From Eucalyptus grandis (lineage: Eukaryota > Streptophyta > Magnoliopsida > Myrtales > Myrtaceae), in the NCBI RefSeq assembly GCF_016545825.1, contig NC_052619.1:40577682-40641681 (forward strand): a stretch of DNA of 64,000 nucleotides, given 5' to 3'. The translations under genes and the position numbers were made by a program. The notes beneath the pieces were generated by a model that was not told the DNA's origin, searched no databases, and saw only the letters and a list, made by a program, of their open reading frames with translations. Below are positions 34,022 to 45,700 of this stretch, piece after piece; positions within the stretch are counted from its first letter, which is position 1, and the number at the start of each line of letters is the position of its first letter.

Positions 34022-34115
34022 ATCTCCTTACTATGTGTAGACTTTCCAAGTAATCGTGCCCTTTTTGCGGGCTACTAATGATATTCACCATCTTCCGACA
34101 AAAAAGAAGAAGAGG
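34022..34115 (+). other. LINE 3' untranslated end and A-rich tail
   Basis: After the tta duplication, sequence continues to catcttccgacaaaaaagaagaag, ending about 34,115. Plant LINEs typically end with a ccgacaaaaaa-like junction, so this is taken as the LINE terminus. The matching target duplication would lie outside the window. Confidence 0.55.
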
Positions 34116-37100
34116 AGAGCCACCAACTATAGATTTGTTCGACCATGGCTCGTGATATTGACTCCACAAGCGTCTGCAGTATCATTTGAGTTCATATTTA
34201 GTACTAAACACTAGATCCTGAAAGACAATAGGTATAATTTGACTCCTAATGAATATGCCCAACCTGATCAAGAGGACAACGATGAAGCTATATTGTCCGA
34301 ATCTTGGTAAAGGATACAATATCAAACAAACCAAATATATTAGACATTCTCTGTGTGTAATTTGTGAGCAATTATCATTGGGCACCACTTTGTAACTTTA
34401 TGTCAAGTCATTTGGAGATATACTTGAACTCAAATTTGGTTTAGCCATACGAGTACTTCCATTAACATTCCTCAATTAAGTTGTTATTATGTCTAATAAT
34501 TGGAAATAGAATTAGTTCAATCTCCTTTTTTTTTTTTCCTAATATTTGGAAAACGGGGCTCGGGTCAACCGTGCTTAAGATCCCGCTTCTGCCAGCAGTA
34601 ATTGAAGCCGATCACAAAGAAGACCCCAATGCCACGTGAATGTGAGATCATCCCATCCATCATCATTGTCAAATCTCTCTTTCTCAATCTCTCCATGTTC
34701 ACCTGATCTTTTATTGATTTAGTCCAAAGATTTTTGCCACGGATGCAATCTTGTAAATCGTGGGTCTCCGAACACGCCTTACAGAATTGCGTTTCCTCAC
34801 TGCTAAGAATATATATTGTTCCCTCTTTCCATGGAAAGACCTCAACAGTGTTGTCAAGAACGCCTCCCAAAAAAAAAAAAAAAATCTTCAGATTCCAGGA
34901 AAGCAAAGCACATCGTGTCCCTTTCGCTCTCCTCGGAATTTCATCAAACATGGAAGCCCCCTTCGTGCAATGGAACTTCCCAAATCTGGCAAGACAGAAG
35001 CTTTCTCCTTGAGGCAAAACGCAATATAAACGCAAGGAATCGAGATTCGATCGTGGGATGATTTGGTGTGAACAGCATCGACATTGTTTTGTCTGGAGGA
35101 GAGAGGTAGGTGGAGAAGTTTGACCCATCTTCAGTGAGACACCAGCACGGGGGGTTGTCGGGCATGTTACGCACGGTTGAGATGGCATCCGACAGGCTGA
35201 TACAACAGTTCGCCGAACCAGGGTAATATCGCGACGTGTCATCGGGGAGACTCGTCCATTTCTTGAGCAGCCGACATGAACTAATATGCTTTGCTCAGTA
35301 CTTTTCTTTCGATAGCCGTATTAGTAGTTGAGAAAACAATGAAGAATAACTATTTCCCTAGAGATCAAAACAAATATACCCTTGATTTGCAGGCTGGGAT
35401 GGCTTATTCCAATATTGGGTTATAGCATCTGTAGGACTTGATCTGAACAGATCTCCTCCTCTTGCATAGCTTGAACATGAAGCGTGAGAAGGCCCTAGAT
35501 ACATACGCCCCTTTTTCATCTTGTAATAATTTAAATACACCGACCCAAAAAATAATAATAATTTAAATACAAATTGGATTGATTGTAATTATTCCTTTAA
35601 CATGGTATAAAGAAACTCATTTCATTTTTCACTCCCCTTCTAATTAATCACAATTCTTCAATGTGGATTTTCAATGGCCCTTCTCCCCTCTTCTACTTAT
35701 TTAAAATTCAATAAAAAAAAACCTATGCACACAACCCCTCTAACGAATTATTGTAACTTATGCATATCACTCTTCATTCCATTGATATTATAATTCACTC
35801 TCTTGAAATGTTCGATTTAATTCATAATGTTTCGGCTCCCGTTAATGGGACCACCAGAACACAAGCACAGCACGGCACACTCAAACGAAGACCGACTCCA
35901 AGCATGGCAAAGACAAAAGAGGAACAACACCACGTGTATATGTCTAACTAGAGTTTGGGAAATAGAGGAAAACAAAATCGATTCAAAGAGCCCCAAAATG
36001 CTTGTAGGCTTCCTTTTTCTCCTCTCGTGGGTACTCATGCATTTGGTCTCTCTTTTGTGCTGCGACGGGAATATATGGGAACTTGGTGCGACGTATAATA
36101 TGGGCTTCGATTGAACACACTTTGCCACGTACTGTCCAGCTACTTGCCCTCTCCTCACTTTTCCTTTATCCAACCACCCCCCCCACAAAAAAAAAAAGCA
36201 CAGGAGCATTTATCCAAAGCAGAGAAATTCATGTGATTGGAATAAAACTAGAAATCAATACATGAATAAAGGCGCAAGTTCATGTTATGTTCATGTCGTG
36301 GTCGTGTCTTTGCTAGAGTAGATTTCACGAAGATTTGTTATATAAAGTTGGAACAACTATATTAAATCCGTTAGTTTCAAACAACGTGATATATTCGTAT
36401 TGGTCTTGGTAAATTTTTGAAGGTATCATATTCCTAATCGCACTTTTAATGTACTACAAATGAGCACTCACGTGCGATTCAAGCAAGTGACCAAATTGCT
36501 CCTTTCTAGAAAAAGCGTTTAAGGTGGCATTAAGATCTGTTGATTCTTGCCCCCGAGAAATTAATCTGCCAAATTCCATGCTTAGAGGACAGGCGGGCAA
36601 TATTTTTCCACATCTTTTTAATAAAATGATGATAAGAAGTCACAGCACAGTTTATTAGATTTTAAATTTTTTGAGATATATTTTTTGTATATTGTTGCCC
36701 TTCTTTTAGATAGCTTAAGGTTCCGGGGTAAAAACAATACACTCAATTTATATCTGTATCTTTATCATTATTTATGTTATTTTAGCCATAGTTTCTACAT
36801 TGCCAGTTTGATGAGGTTATACAACACCTCGGTCTGTTCTACATGGCCTTAACTCCCACAACAAAGTATTTTAAGGAATCATATAAAGTGGTGATCAATA
36901 ATGAATCACTTAACAGAACATTTCATAGAAAAGATACTTGTTCAACATCTCCTCTCAAAAAAAAAAAAAAAAAAAAGTGCAATAGCCTCGAACTTCAAAA
37001 AGTTAACGTATTACTCTCATGAAGTTTGGTTTTGTTGTTAGTTACCAGTTTTTCCGTCTACGATACCTCACAAGGGACTAACTCACTTTTTCGACCAAAA

Positions 37101-38480
37101 CCACCTCAACAAAATATTCTTAACTTAATCATGGATCCTCTTTTATCTTAACTTCATTAACCATTTAATAGGGGTTATTTGGGTGAAAAAACTGGGTAAG
37201 TCCGTTTCCAATAACACTTAACAACCACTAGACTTGTCAAATTGGGTCATAAATCTATTTCTTAACCATATTTGATGGTTGACTTATTATATGGGTTAGC
37301 TATGTTTAATAAATAAGTTATACATGGATTTAGAATGGCAAAATGCAAAAATATATGAATGTTAAATGGATTCATAGTTTATCCAAACACCAAACACAAC
37401 TCATCTTTGTCACAGTCACTTCAATCTGTATGAGAAAAAAAATGACTCTCAAGTTATTCTGAGTTTAGAGAAGTCTTGGTGGGTCTAAAAGATGGGCCCA
37501 ACTTCACCCCTTATTAAAAATATCAAGAAGGCTTCTTTCTTTCCCCATTATTGTTATTTTCATTTTTATTAATCTTGTAGATTTTGTTTGCTAACTACTA
37601 GAGTATATCTTTCCTTGGTTACATTTGGTATTTTTATTTTTTATGCAATATTCTAATCTTAGTTCCTATTATTGCATTCTATGGTCAACATAAATCATTT
37701 TGTTTAATATCTTACATTCAATTTAATTAAAATTTTAATTCCTCTACATTATTTGTTGCTGCAATTTTATAAATTGACTATCAAGTACTAACTTTCTCTC
37801 ATTTTTCATTGTGAATCAATACAAAAAGAGAAAATTTTATGCAATGTTGAAAGCCAATTCTTTAGCATTTTATCGTCGAAACAATGCTTTTATCCAAATA
37901 ACATATACGTATAAAGAGCTTAAAGTGGGTTAACTAGGTGGATACAGATTTTCACATATTGGATTCATGGAATATTTTAGTAAATGGTTTGGGTTGGTTA
38001 TGGGTTGTGTCAAGTATGAGTTACTAAATTTGTATTACACGAAAATGAGTCAATTTGAGTCGAATTATTTTTAACCCAACCCAAATTTAACTGCCTTAAT
38101 GACCATATAGATGGAAAATTAGTGGTTGTAGAAAAAATAAAAATATTTGGGGTTTGTGGTGCAATTGTGCCAAAGTTTGGGGGTTTATTTACAATTTTTC
38201 ATAATTTGAGGATAATTGCACACATATGCCAAAGTTCAAGGAGGTTTCAATATTTAAAACAAAACAAATCTTACAAGTTGAACAACTTTTTTTCCACAGA
38301 TAACGAACATGGTTTACATTCGAAGCACTTTTTGTAGTCTATCATCGGCTATTATCTTTACTTCCATGTAGTCAGAGCATGCCGAATCCGGTTCATGCAT
38401 TTGATAATTATGACTGATTGGCCTCTGTCGTCTTTTTTTGCAACTATTGAGAGAGAGAAAGAGAGAGGGGGCGGGCGAAA
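34116..38480. other. AT-rich intergenic DNA, no defensible gene
   Basis: There are many stops in all frames and homopolymer runs (34,523-34,537 T; 34,868-34,883 A; 36,958-36,977 A). 35,760-36,265 has short overlapping frames on both strands without a motif. 37,030-38,100 is low-complexity AT. 38,120-38,330 contains accaaagttt-type phrases that look like a decayed MITE. The frame at 34,565-35,242 is listed separately. Confidence 0.6.
34565..35242 (-). CDS. Unidentified open frame of 225 codons, probably a decayed gene fragment
   Basis: I do not recognise this frame. It runs through a 16-base A/T run (34,868-34,883) that encodes FFFFF. A neighbouring - strand frame (35,174-34,944) gives the more protein-like SNFSTYLSPPDKTMSMLFTP, so the real coding phase, if any, may have shifted. 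The end (DLQDCIRGKNLWTKSIKDQV) is polar. There is no signal peptide or known catalytic motif. It could be an old gene remnant or chance. Confidence 0.2.
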   Translation of the reverse strand: MTRRDITLVRRTVVSACRMPSQPCVTCPTTPRAGVSLKMGQTSPPTSLLQTKQCRCCSHQIIPRSNLDSLRLYCVLPQGESFCLARFGKFHCTKGASMFDEIPRRAKGTRCALLSWNLKIFFFFLGGVLDNTVEVFPWKEGTIYILSSEETQFCKACSETHDLQDCIRGKNLWTKSIKDQVNMERLRKRDLTMMMDGMISHSRGIGVFFVIGFNYCWQKRDLKHG

Positions 38481-38499
38481 ACTAGGCAATGAAAAATAC

Positions 38500-38665
38500 T
38501 GAAAGTCGGCTAGGAATTGGTGTGAAAACTGGGCAGTGGGAAAAACCTGAAAGTCGGCTACGAATTGGGTTGAAACGCTCGGTCAACCCAAAAAAGAAGA
38601 TCAGAAAGTCGGCAAGAAATTGGGGGGAAAGCTTGGCAATGCAGGGGATCCGAAAGTCGGCTAGG
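38500..38665 (+). promoter_or_regulatory. Four GTCGGC (DRE/CRT) cores in a spaced direct repeat upstream of the CCT gene
   Basis: The phrase gaaagtcggc occurs at 38,501-38,510 and recurs as aaagtcggc with cores at 38,505-38,510, 38,553-38,558, 38,608-38,613 and 38,656-38,661, at steps of 48, 55 and 48 bases. On the other strand each core is GCCGAC, the DRE/CRT core bound by DREB/CBF (AP2/ERF) factors. The surrounding taggaattgg is also repeated, so the array arose by local duplication. Position is about 220-380 bases upstream of the TATA box. Confidence 0.6.
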
Positions 38666-38733
38666 AATCGGTCAACCCAGCTTCTGTCCAAGAGCGCTGC
38701 GATGAGCCGGGGCCCACGTCGCCGGCCCGACGA

Positions 38734-38739
38734 CACGTG
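38734..38739. promoter_or_regulatory. G-box (CACGTG)
   Basis: gacaCACGTGt-type context (gacgacacgtgtccg) lies between the DRE cores and the TATA box, with further ACGT cores at about 38,716 and 38,768. G-boxes bind bZIP and bHLH factors in light and abscisic-acid responses. The functional role here is inferred. Confidence 0.5.
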
Positions 38740-38879
38740 TCCGACGGCCCTCCTCCACCTCGCCCGCCACGTCAACCGGAACCAAGGTGTGGCCCGCCTT
38801 CGCTTTCGGGGTTGACGCAACCGCAAGTGCCTGAGCTGACAGCTCCGTACGGACACGCCCCTGCCTGAAATGCCGTATG

Positions 38880-38887
38880 TATTTATA
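38880..38887 (+). promoter_or_regulatory. Probable TATA box of the CCT gene
   Basis: tatttata is followed within 30-80 bases by a CT-rich leader (38,952-38,971), typical for plant 5' UTRs. A second candidate, tttatatatc, lies at 39,041-39,050. If that one is used, the leader and the upstream ORF are not transcribed. Confidence 0.45.
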
Positions 38888-38951
38888 CGCAAACCAACAG
38901 ACTATTGACACCCCATGCCTTCCTCTTCCTTAGCTAGCTAAAATTAACTTA

Positions 38952-38971
38952 ACTCTCTCTCTCTCTCTCTC
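38952..38971 (+). repeat. CT microsatellite in the presumed 5' leader
   Basis: Nine or so CT units between the TATA box and the start codon. CT tracts are frequent in plant 5' leaders. Confidence 0.8.
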
Positions 38972-39025
38972 AAACACACACATACACATACAGAAACGTG
39001 CACGCTTTTGTTCTGATCGTCCTCG

Positions 39026-39061
39026 ATGGAGCTTTCTCCTTTATATATCGCGGTTCAGTGA
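39026..39061 (+). other. Upstream ORF of 11 codons in the CCT gene leader
   Basis: ATG at 39,026 reads MELSPLYIAVQ then TGA at 39,059-39,061, about 165 bases before the main start. It exists only if transcription starts upstream of it. I see no evidence of a conserved peptide. Confidence 0.35.
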
Positions 39062-39227
39062 GCATCCTCTAGAGCCCGTGAAAGGTGGTGATCATAGGGA
39101 GCGCGTGATCGTGACTTCTTCTTCTTCTTCTTCTTTCAGTGCCATTTTGAGAAAGGGTCTGCTCATCTAAATCTTGCAAAGTTTCTTCATTGGGTTGTTT
39201 AATTGTCTGCCAATATCCGAGAACAGA

Positions 39228-42155
39228 ATGCTGGAGGACGTGCTTCATCCGCCTCGGCAGCTTCCGGCTGTAAGATTCTCTTGTCCTCTGAAACCGTCTC
39301 CACACCTAGTTCTTTTCTGTACATACACACAATACATGCATGCATTGCATTAATCATGCAATTGTCTCTGCAAAGGAAAAAAAAGAAAAAAAAGAGCAGG
39401 ATTTTGGTTGCAAGGCTGAAGCTTTCTTCCATTGTTCCATTCTCTCTTTGGACAAAAGTTCTGGGTTCTTTTCGGTCTCTAGTGTGTTCTGCGATACGAT
39501 GATTTGCCTGAGCTCAAGATCAGCATGTGTCTGGTTTGCTCAAGGAAATGATCATCTGAACATTGTGTGCTTGTGATGAGGACACTACTAATGTCGCAGC
39601 CAGTAATGACACCTTAATCTCAATGCATCATTTTATCTTTACGTCCTCTTTAGGTAATTGAATTTGAAAGAACCGTTTGAGCTACAGGTTGGATTTCTGA
39701 CATCATCTTAAAATCTGATAAGGATACCATGCACTTTTACTTTGTATCAGTCCACTTTTTCAAGAGAAAACGTTGTAATTTAGCCAAAGTCTTCATTATC
39801 GTCTGATGACCATTGAGTTGATTACAGCAAACTAGATTGATCATTAACATGACAAAATATATCTATGATAATGTTTGTTTGGTCATATTACAGTCTCATA
39901 CTTTCATAAAATGTTTGTCCAAGTGAAAAGCTCAAAACTCTTGCTTTGATCATTTTGAGAAAGCTCTGAAACTCTTCCATGCTGCCTGTGCAATAGCTTT
40001 CTGGTTTGAAGATTATGAGCCTGACTTGTTGAAACTCATGTAGGGACCCCTTATGACATCGCTTCAGTGTTCTCATATCACCTAATGGCTTCTTTTTGAA
40101 TGCCTCTCCATGACTAGTGCTTGCCCAGATTAGGCATCCTATATTTTACCTCACATAAACATGCCATCGAAACCCATCTTCGCATCTACTATCTATCTGT
40201 TGCATATCACAAGATGCCAGCAAAATTGCACATAATCTTCCTGCTTTATTGTTTGTCAGAAAGATGACACTGTTCACCTTCACCAAACTCGTTTTGCAAA
40301 TCAACTTTAAGAATCCAAGCATCATCATATGCCTGTCCAGAATTGATGTCCTCTTCTACTAGTTAAACATCAAGAATGGTTAGAGAGACCGATTGTAGTG
40401 TATGGATCATAAACATGAGTAATTCGACTTTTAGTGGTGATTATAAACACTGTTCAACAAATTATTGTTGTTCAAACGTGGAATTTCATCTGTTGTTCTG
40501 CAGGATGATATGTCATGCCCGTTAAGTGCTCAACTGTTTGAACTTTGCGACCCTGAATTATGTACAGAAAGTATAAAGAACTCTGAGATCACATCGTGTT
40601 CAAACTGCCGCTATGAAGAGTACCCCAATTCCTCCAAATTTTCTTCACCTGAAGATTTGCAAAACTTTGGCGATCTCCTGCAGGAAGAACATGGAATCAA
40701 TACTAACACAACAGCCACAACTCCTGCCACGACTACGAGTAACACCATGACTGCTGGCACTATTAACCACAACGGAAATCAAACAACGTTCTTTGATCCA
40801 CAAGAAGATGTCGATAATGACATTTCTGCTTCGATTGATTTCTCTCCCTCCCCTCCATTTTCGGTTTCCCCATTCGTCTGTCCTCAACAAGACAACCTGT
40901 TGATGGATTTCCCTTCAGTGCAGCAAACAGAAAATCAACTTCCACTGACCAATAGCACTAACGGGCTACCAAATTTTACTCGTGAAACTATGTCACCGTT
41001 AATTGGCCCTCCATTGATTGCCTCAGTGTTCAAACAAGATTGCTTTTCGTCTGTGCCTCCATATATTCCTTTGGACCCTGCATCGCCTTTGTGCTCCTTC
41101 GTTGGCTCAATGAGGCCGTACATGCCAGAGAATATGACTGGCACATTATCTGCAGATAGGTCAGGAATCTTCTCGGGAAGTGTTCTAATAAAATCAGATT
41201 TGCAAGCTCAAGATCTGGATTACCAGGCTGACAATAACAGTGGAATCTTTTGCTCGGATCCAACCCAGGTGCTTATTCCTGAGGATACGCAGGTATTGAC
41301 AAGATTTTACAGCACATTATGCTTCATTTTGAATATGAAGTTTTAAAGTTCAATGCAGTTGGTACGCACATGGCATTAAATCTCATGTGCTCTTGTAGTA
41401 TTTGTGGTGACCAATTCTTATGGAATTGTGTCGATTTGATACCGTGTAAGGTATTTTGCACCGCAAGCCAAAAGCTGATGAACGCGAATTCGAGTTCTGC
41501 ACCTTTCGCAACAGATATTTCAAACTTAGAAGACCCAACTTACAAGGTAGGAAAACTCTCAGTTGAGCAGAGGAAGGAGAAGATCCATCGGTACATGAAG
41601 AAGAGGAACGAAAGGAACTTCAGCAAGAAGATTAAGGTCTTCGTTCTCTTCTTCTCTCGCATCATTCATGTTTTAGTTTACCTTTTGTAGGACAGTAACT
41701 TTAGCTGAAGAAACTTTCCTAATATCTGCAGTATGCGTGCCGCAAAAGTCTGGCAGACAGCCGTCCGCGAGTGAGAGGGAGATTCGCAAAGAACGAGGAA
41801 TTCGGGGAGAACTCTAGGCTCGCTTGTGGCCATCTTGGGGATGTTGAAAAGGACGAAGTGAGAATAACTTTTCTTACAAAAAATCTGCACTGGACATGCC
41901 ATATCTGTGGTTCGAAAGAAACTTCCAAAGATCAAGCGATGCCTTGCGAATAGTGATATCGAGAACAAATAATTAATCATCACAAACCCGATAAATATCC
42001 TTCCCTGATCGTAATCCATTTGTAACATAATAACACTTCCTTGGCTTTCGTTTCAGGTGGTTGTGAAAGAAGATGACATGATGGAATCATCTGATATCTT
42101 TGCTCATATCAGTGGAGTCAATTCCTTTAACTACTCAATCCAATCTTGGATTTGA
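39228..42155 (+). CDS. CCT-motif family transcription regulator, five coding exons
   Basis: Proposed coding exons are 39,228-39,269, 40,504-41,292, 41,451-41,636, 41,732-41,857 and 42,057-42,155. All junctions are phase 0 and they total 413 residues. The start is MLEDVLHPPRQLPA, joined to DDMSCPLSAQLFELCDPEL. The middle is Ser/Thr/Asn-rich and acidic, with a Thr-rich run coded near 40,700-40,770, as in activation regions. The CCT domain spans residues ~318-361 across exons 3 and 4: RKEKIHRYMKKRNERNFSKK, then YACRKSLADSRPRVRGRF. Such proteins act in the nucleus, with the CCT part binding NF-Y partners or DNA. No B-box or receiver domain is present, so it belongs to the CMF group (ASML2-like layout), not CONSTANS or PRR. 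The acceptors before exons 2 and 4 (TTCTGCAG, TATCTGCAG) are strong; the one before exon 3 (GTGTAAG) is weak and chosen for phase. Confidence 0.88.
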
Positions 42156-42730
42156 ATAGCCAGATCTTACAGACCCGAGCAATTCCATCACACAGTTTTG
42201 CAGGACTTGGTGAAGCCCGGATCTCTGTTTCTGCAGACCGGCTGACTAATAAGAGCTAGTGTATCAATACATGAGTCAGGACTAATTAGTATGACGATAG
42301 GAATTAATGTACTTTTGTATATAAGGTCTGTATGTTATAAAGTATATCGATTAGACTCTGTAGACCTGAGACTGGGAAGTAGATAATCACAATTTATACA
42401 AAGAAAATTGATGTAATTACTTAACACTATATTCTGGGTTTCATGTATAAAAAGAAAAGCAAAAAAGTTAATTTTGACAGTTCAGACAAGATCATGGAAT
42501 TGTTATATATGGTTAGATGTTTTCTGAGGCTGTGAACTCTTTTCTAAGAGACATTTGTTTTTTTATTGCGAATGTGGCATTCTAAATTCCCAGAAAATAC
42601 ATTTATGTAATTCGATTTTTTGTCCAATGCTGTGATAGGCATTCTAAATTCCCAGAAAATCAATATTGAAACCATATTGATCTTGCATAATGCTACTGTT
42701 CTGTGCCAAAAAATAGGGACTCTTTTTAGG
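42156..42730 (+). other. 3' flank of the CCT gene
   Basis: There is no canonical AATAAA within ~330 bases of the stop. aataag at 42,248 and several tataaa-like words are weaker candidates. A 23-base direct repeat sits at 42,576-42,598 and 42,638-42,660 (ggcattctaaattcccagaa and following bases). No further gene is seen. Confidence 0.5.
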
Positions 42731-45700
42731 CTGATAAGTTTCAATAAGTATCGGTAAATATGGAAAATTTGTTGGTAAAAAAAAAGCACGGTGACTTCTT
42801 TTTTATATTTTTGATTTACATGTTGGTAACTTACCAATACTTTCATAAAATGACAACTTCTTTTATGATGATTGTAAATTAGCAATTTTTATACTACTTA
42901 CCCATTTTTATTTGCATAATTTACCGATTTTTCTAGCTCTTCTATTACTAGCCAAAGTAAGAGTGAGTCATCACTTTTGTCCAATTAAATTACCAACTAG
43001 TTTTTGGTTATCAACTCTTATTAGAGTTACTTATGAATCTCTTATTGGTTTTCCTAATTTACCAACTTTCTATAAATTTAAATTGGTTTTTTTTTTTTTT
43101 TTTTTTTTTTTTTCATTTTGGTCACCCTTCTCACTATTTCTAGAGATTACCAACCTAAATTATTGTGACTCATAGACTTTTCTCCTATTAATTTATCATC
43201 TAATGTTGTATTGTCAAATCTCATTTAAGTTACATACTTACTGAGATATATTTGTTTCATTTAATTGTCCAATTTTTTTAGCATTACAAACTTTTATATG
43301 CGTTTCTCAATGAAGTGTTTAGAAATTACCAACCTTAGTTAAATTGCTTACCAAATTTTCTCTGATTAAGTTATCAACTAATTATGGATTACCAAGTTTC
43401 ATTTGAGTTACTTATTAAATTTAATTTTCTTTTGTACCAAATTTTCTTATCTTTAACTAATTTTCATTTATCTCTCTTAATTATGCATTAAATTTATCAA
43501 TCCTTTCAAGAAATTTCTAGCTTTAATTTAAGTAATTTATCAACTTTTTTCCAATTAATTTATCCACTATTTTCAGATTACCAACTCTTATTTGAGTTGG
43601 ATACCAATTTTCTTTTGAGTTATTTATTCAGGAAATACAGTTGGTAAGTCACCAAATAAACATGGGAAATTACATATAATAATTGGTAAATTCAAGGTGC
43701 TGGTAAGAAAGTTAAATAAAAGTTAATAAAGTACTAAGATAGCTTTTCTTTATCTAAGACAAAAGAAGTTGCTAATTTGAAAAAAATGAAAAAAAAATGT
43801 TAGTAATTAAGTGAAATAAGCGTCAGTAACGGAAAATTAATTGGTACCTAATTGTATAATGGGTTTGGTAAGTAACGGAAAAAAAGAAGCAACAACTCAA
43901 CAGAAAAATTAGTACGTTAAAAAACCAAATGATAAGCAACTCAAATGCGAGCTGACAATCCAAAACTAATTGATAACTTAATTGGGAAAAAGTTAAGGGT
44001 TAATACCCTGAAAAACCTCAAACCGGTACACATGTGACAAATTTACCCCAAACTATTTTTTTGACCACCAAAACCCTAAACTGGTATACCTTTAACAAAT
44101 TTATCTCGATTGACCATAAAAAATCATAAACTAGTACATTTATGACAAATTTACCATGAACTAATTTATTTGACTGCAAAAAACCCAAAACTGGTAAATT
44201 TGTGACAAATATACCATTTGTTAAATTGGATTAATACCACAAAAAGATCACAAAATTGTAAACTGTGACAAACAAAGCGTAAAATCCCAAATTAATATAC
44301 TAGTCAACTATCGCGTGTCATTTAACTTAATAACTTGAGAGTAAAATTTAATAAAAACTAACAGAGGGTAAATTTGTTACAAGTGTACCGATTTGGGGTA
44401 AATTTGTCAAATGTATACTAGTTAGGGGTTTTTGGTGGTAAAAAAAAAATAGTTTTGGGTAAATTTGTCATAGATCTACTAGTTTGAGGTTTTTCAGGAT
44501 ATTAACCCAAAAGTTAATAAGGCGTACGAAAAATTTGATAATTTCATACAATAGTAGGCAAATTCAAAGCTGGTAGAAAATTATAAATTTATCATTATCA
44601 GAGAAAAGATAAGTCAGTAATTTCAAAACAAAAAACCAACTGAAATTAGTAACCAATTCAAATTAAAGAAGGTAATACAAAACTAGTTGGTAACTTGATC
44701 GAAAAAAAAAAGTTGGTAATCACTCTAATAGAAATCAGTAATTTCTAAAAGAGTTAGTAAATTTAAGAAGTTGGAAACACATGCAGATAAACATAGCAAC
44801 TTAATGAAAAAGTTAAATAAAAAAAAAACTTGAGAAAACAACGAATAAAGTAAGTAATTCAAGTAAGATTTGGTAATTCAAAGCTATTTGGTAATTTAAT
44901 TGGAGAAAATTTACCCAAATCACACAAATAAAGCTAGGAAGATAGTTTCATAAAGTAGTTGGTAAAATTAAACTGTTGATAAGAAATGTAAATAAAATTG
45001 GTAAACGATGAGAGAAGCTTTGGTTGGTTAGAGATTAGAGAAGTTGGTGTAGAAAAAAAATAAAAATAAACATTTGTGAGTAACTCAATTAGGAGTTGGT
45101 AACGCAATATGGTAACTTAGTCCAAGAGAAGCCGGTAATCACTCTAATTGAGATCAATATTTTCTAAATATAGGTCATAAATTTAGAAAAAATGACAAGT
45201 AAGGGAAATTAAAGTGGTAACTTAATATTAAGTCAGTAATTTTAAATAGTAAACGATTGTTAACTTAATTGGAGAAAGATGATAAATCACTGAAAAAAAG
45301 TTCGGATTTTCATAATAGTTGATAAGTTTAAGGTGTTTGTAGAAAAAAAGGTAAAAAAAAAAAATTATAAATGATAAGAGAAGTTAGAAATTTGTAAAAA
45401 CCAAATAAACATTGATAACCAATTCATATGAGAGCTAGTTACTTGTTGGTAACTTAATTAGATAAATGTTGGTAAACACTCAAATTGAGAAGGGTAGTTT
45501 AAAAAAAAAAAAAGAGTTGCTAAATTTTTGTGTTTAGTAACTGATAGACAAGCTGATCAACTTAAAGGAAAATGAAAAAATAAGAAGTTAAAAGTAGCTC
45601 GAATGAGGCTTTGTACGCTACGAATATTCCGACCAAAAAAAAAAAAAGCCAAGACTAGTTGGTCACCTAATGTGAGAAAAATTGGCAAGTTACGCAAATG

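Larger units (their letters stand above)
1..34115 (+). mobile_element. L1-type LINE, interrupted by three insertions, 5' end outside window
   Basis: Fragments at 1-397, 19,394-22,617, 32,257-32,859 and 34,022-34,115 read in order as one plant L1-clade retrotransposon: endonuclease, reverse transcriptase with a YADD-class FADD motif, a C-terminal zinc-binding domain, RNase H and a short A-rich tail. The pieces are separated by an Ogre element, a SIRE element and a Harbinger-like element, each with a matching target duplication, so the LINE is the oldest layer. Its proteins would have nicked target DNA and primed reverse transcription there. Many in-frame stops make it a dead copy. The 5' part of the endonuclease looks missing: recognisable homology starts only about position 200. 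What is seen: domain motifs and duplications. What is inferred: that all fragments belong to one insertion. Confidence 0.88.

Noticed and set aside
39041..39050. tttatatatc as the main TATA box
   Set aside because: Kept only as an alternative: the CT-rich leader upstream of it looks like transcribed 5' UTR, favouring the site at 38,880.
40645..41263. Minus-strand frames opposite the CCT gene
   Set aside because: Shadow frames of exon 2, with no motifs.
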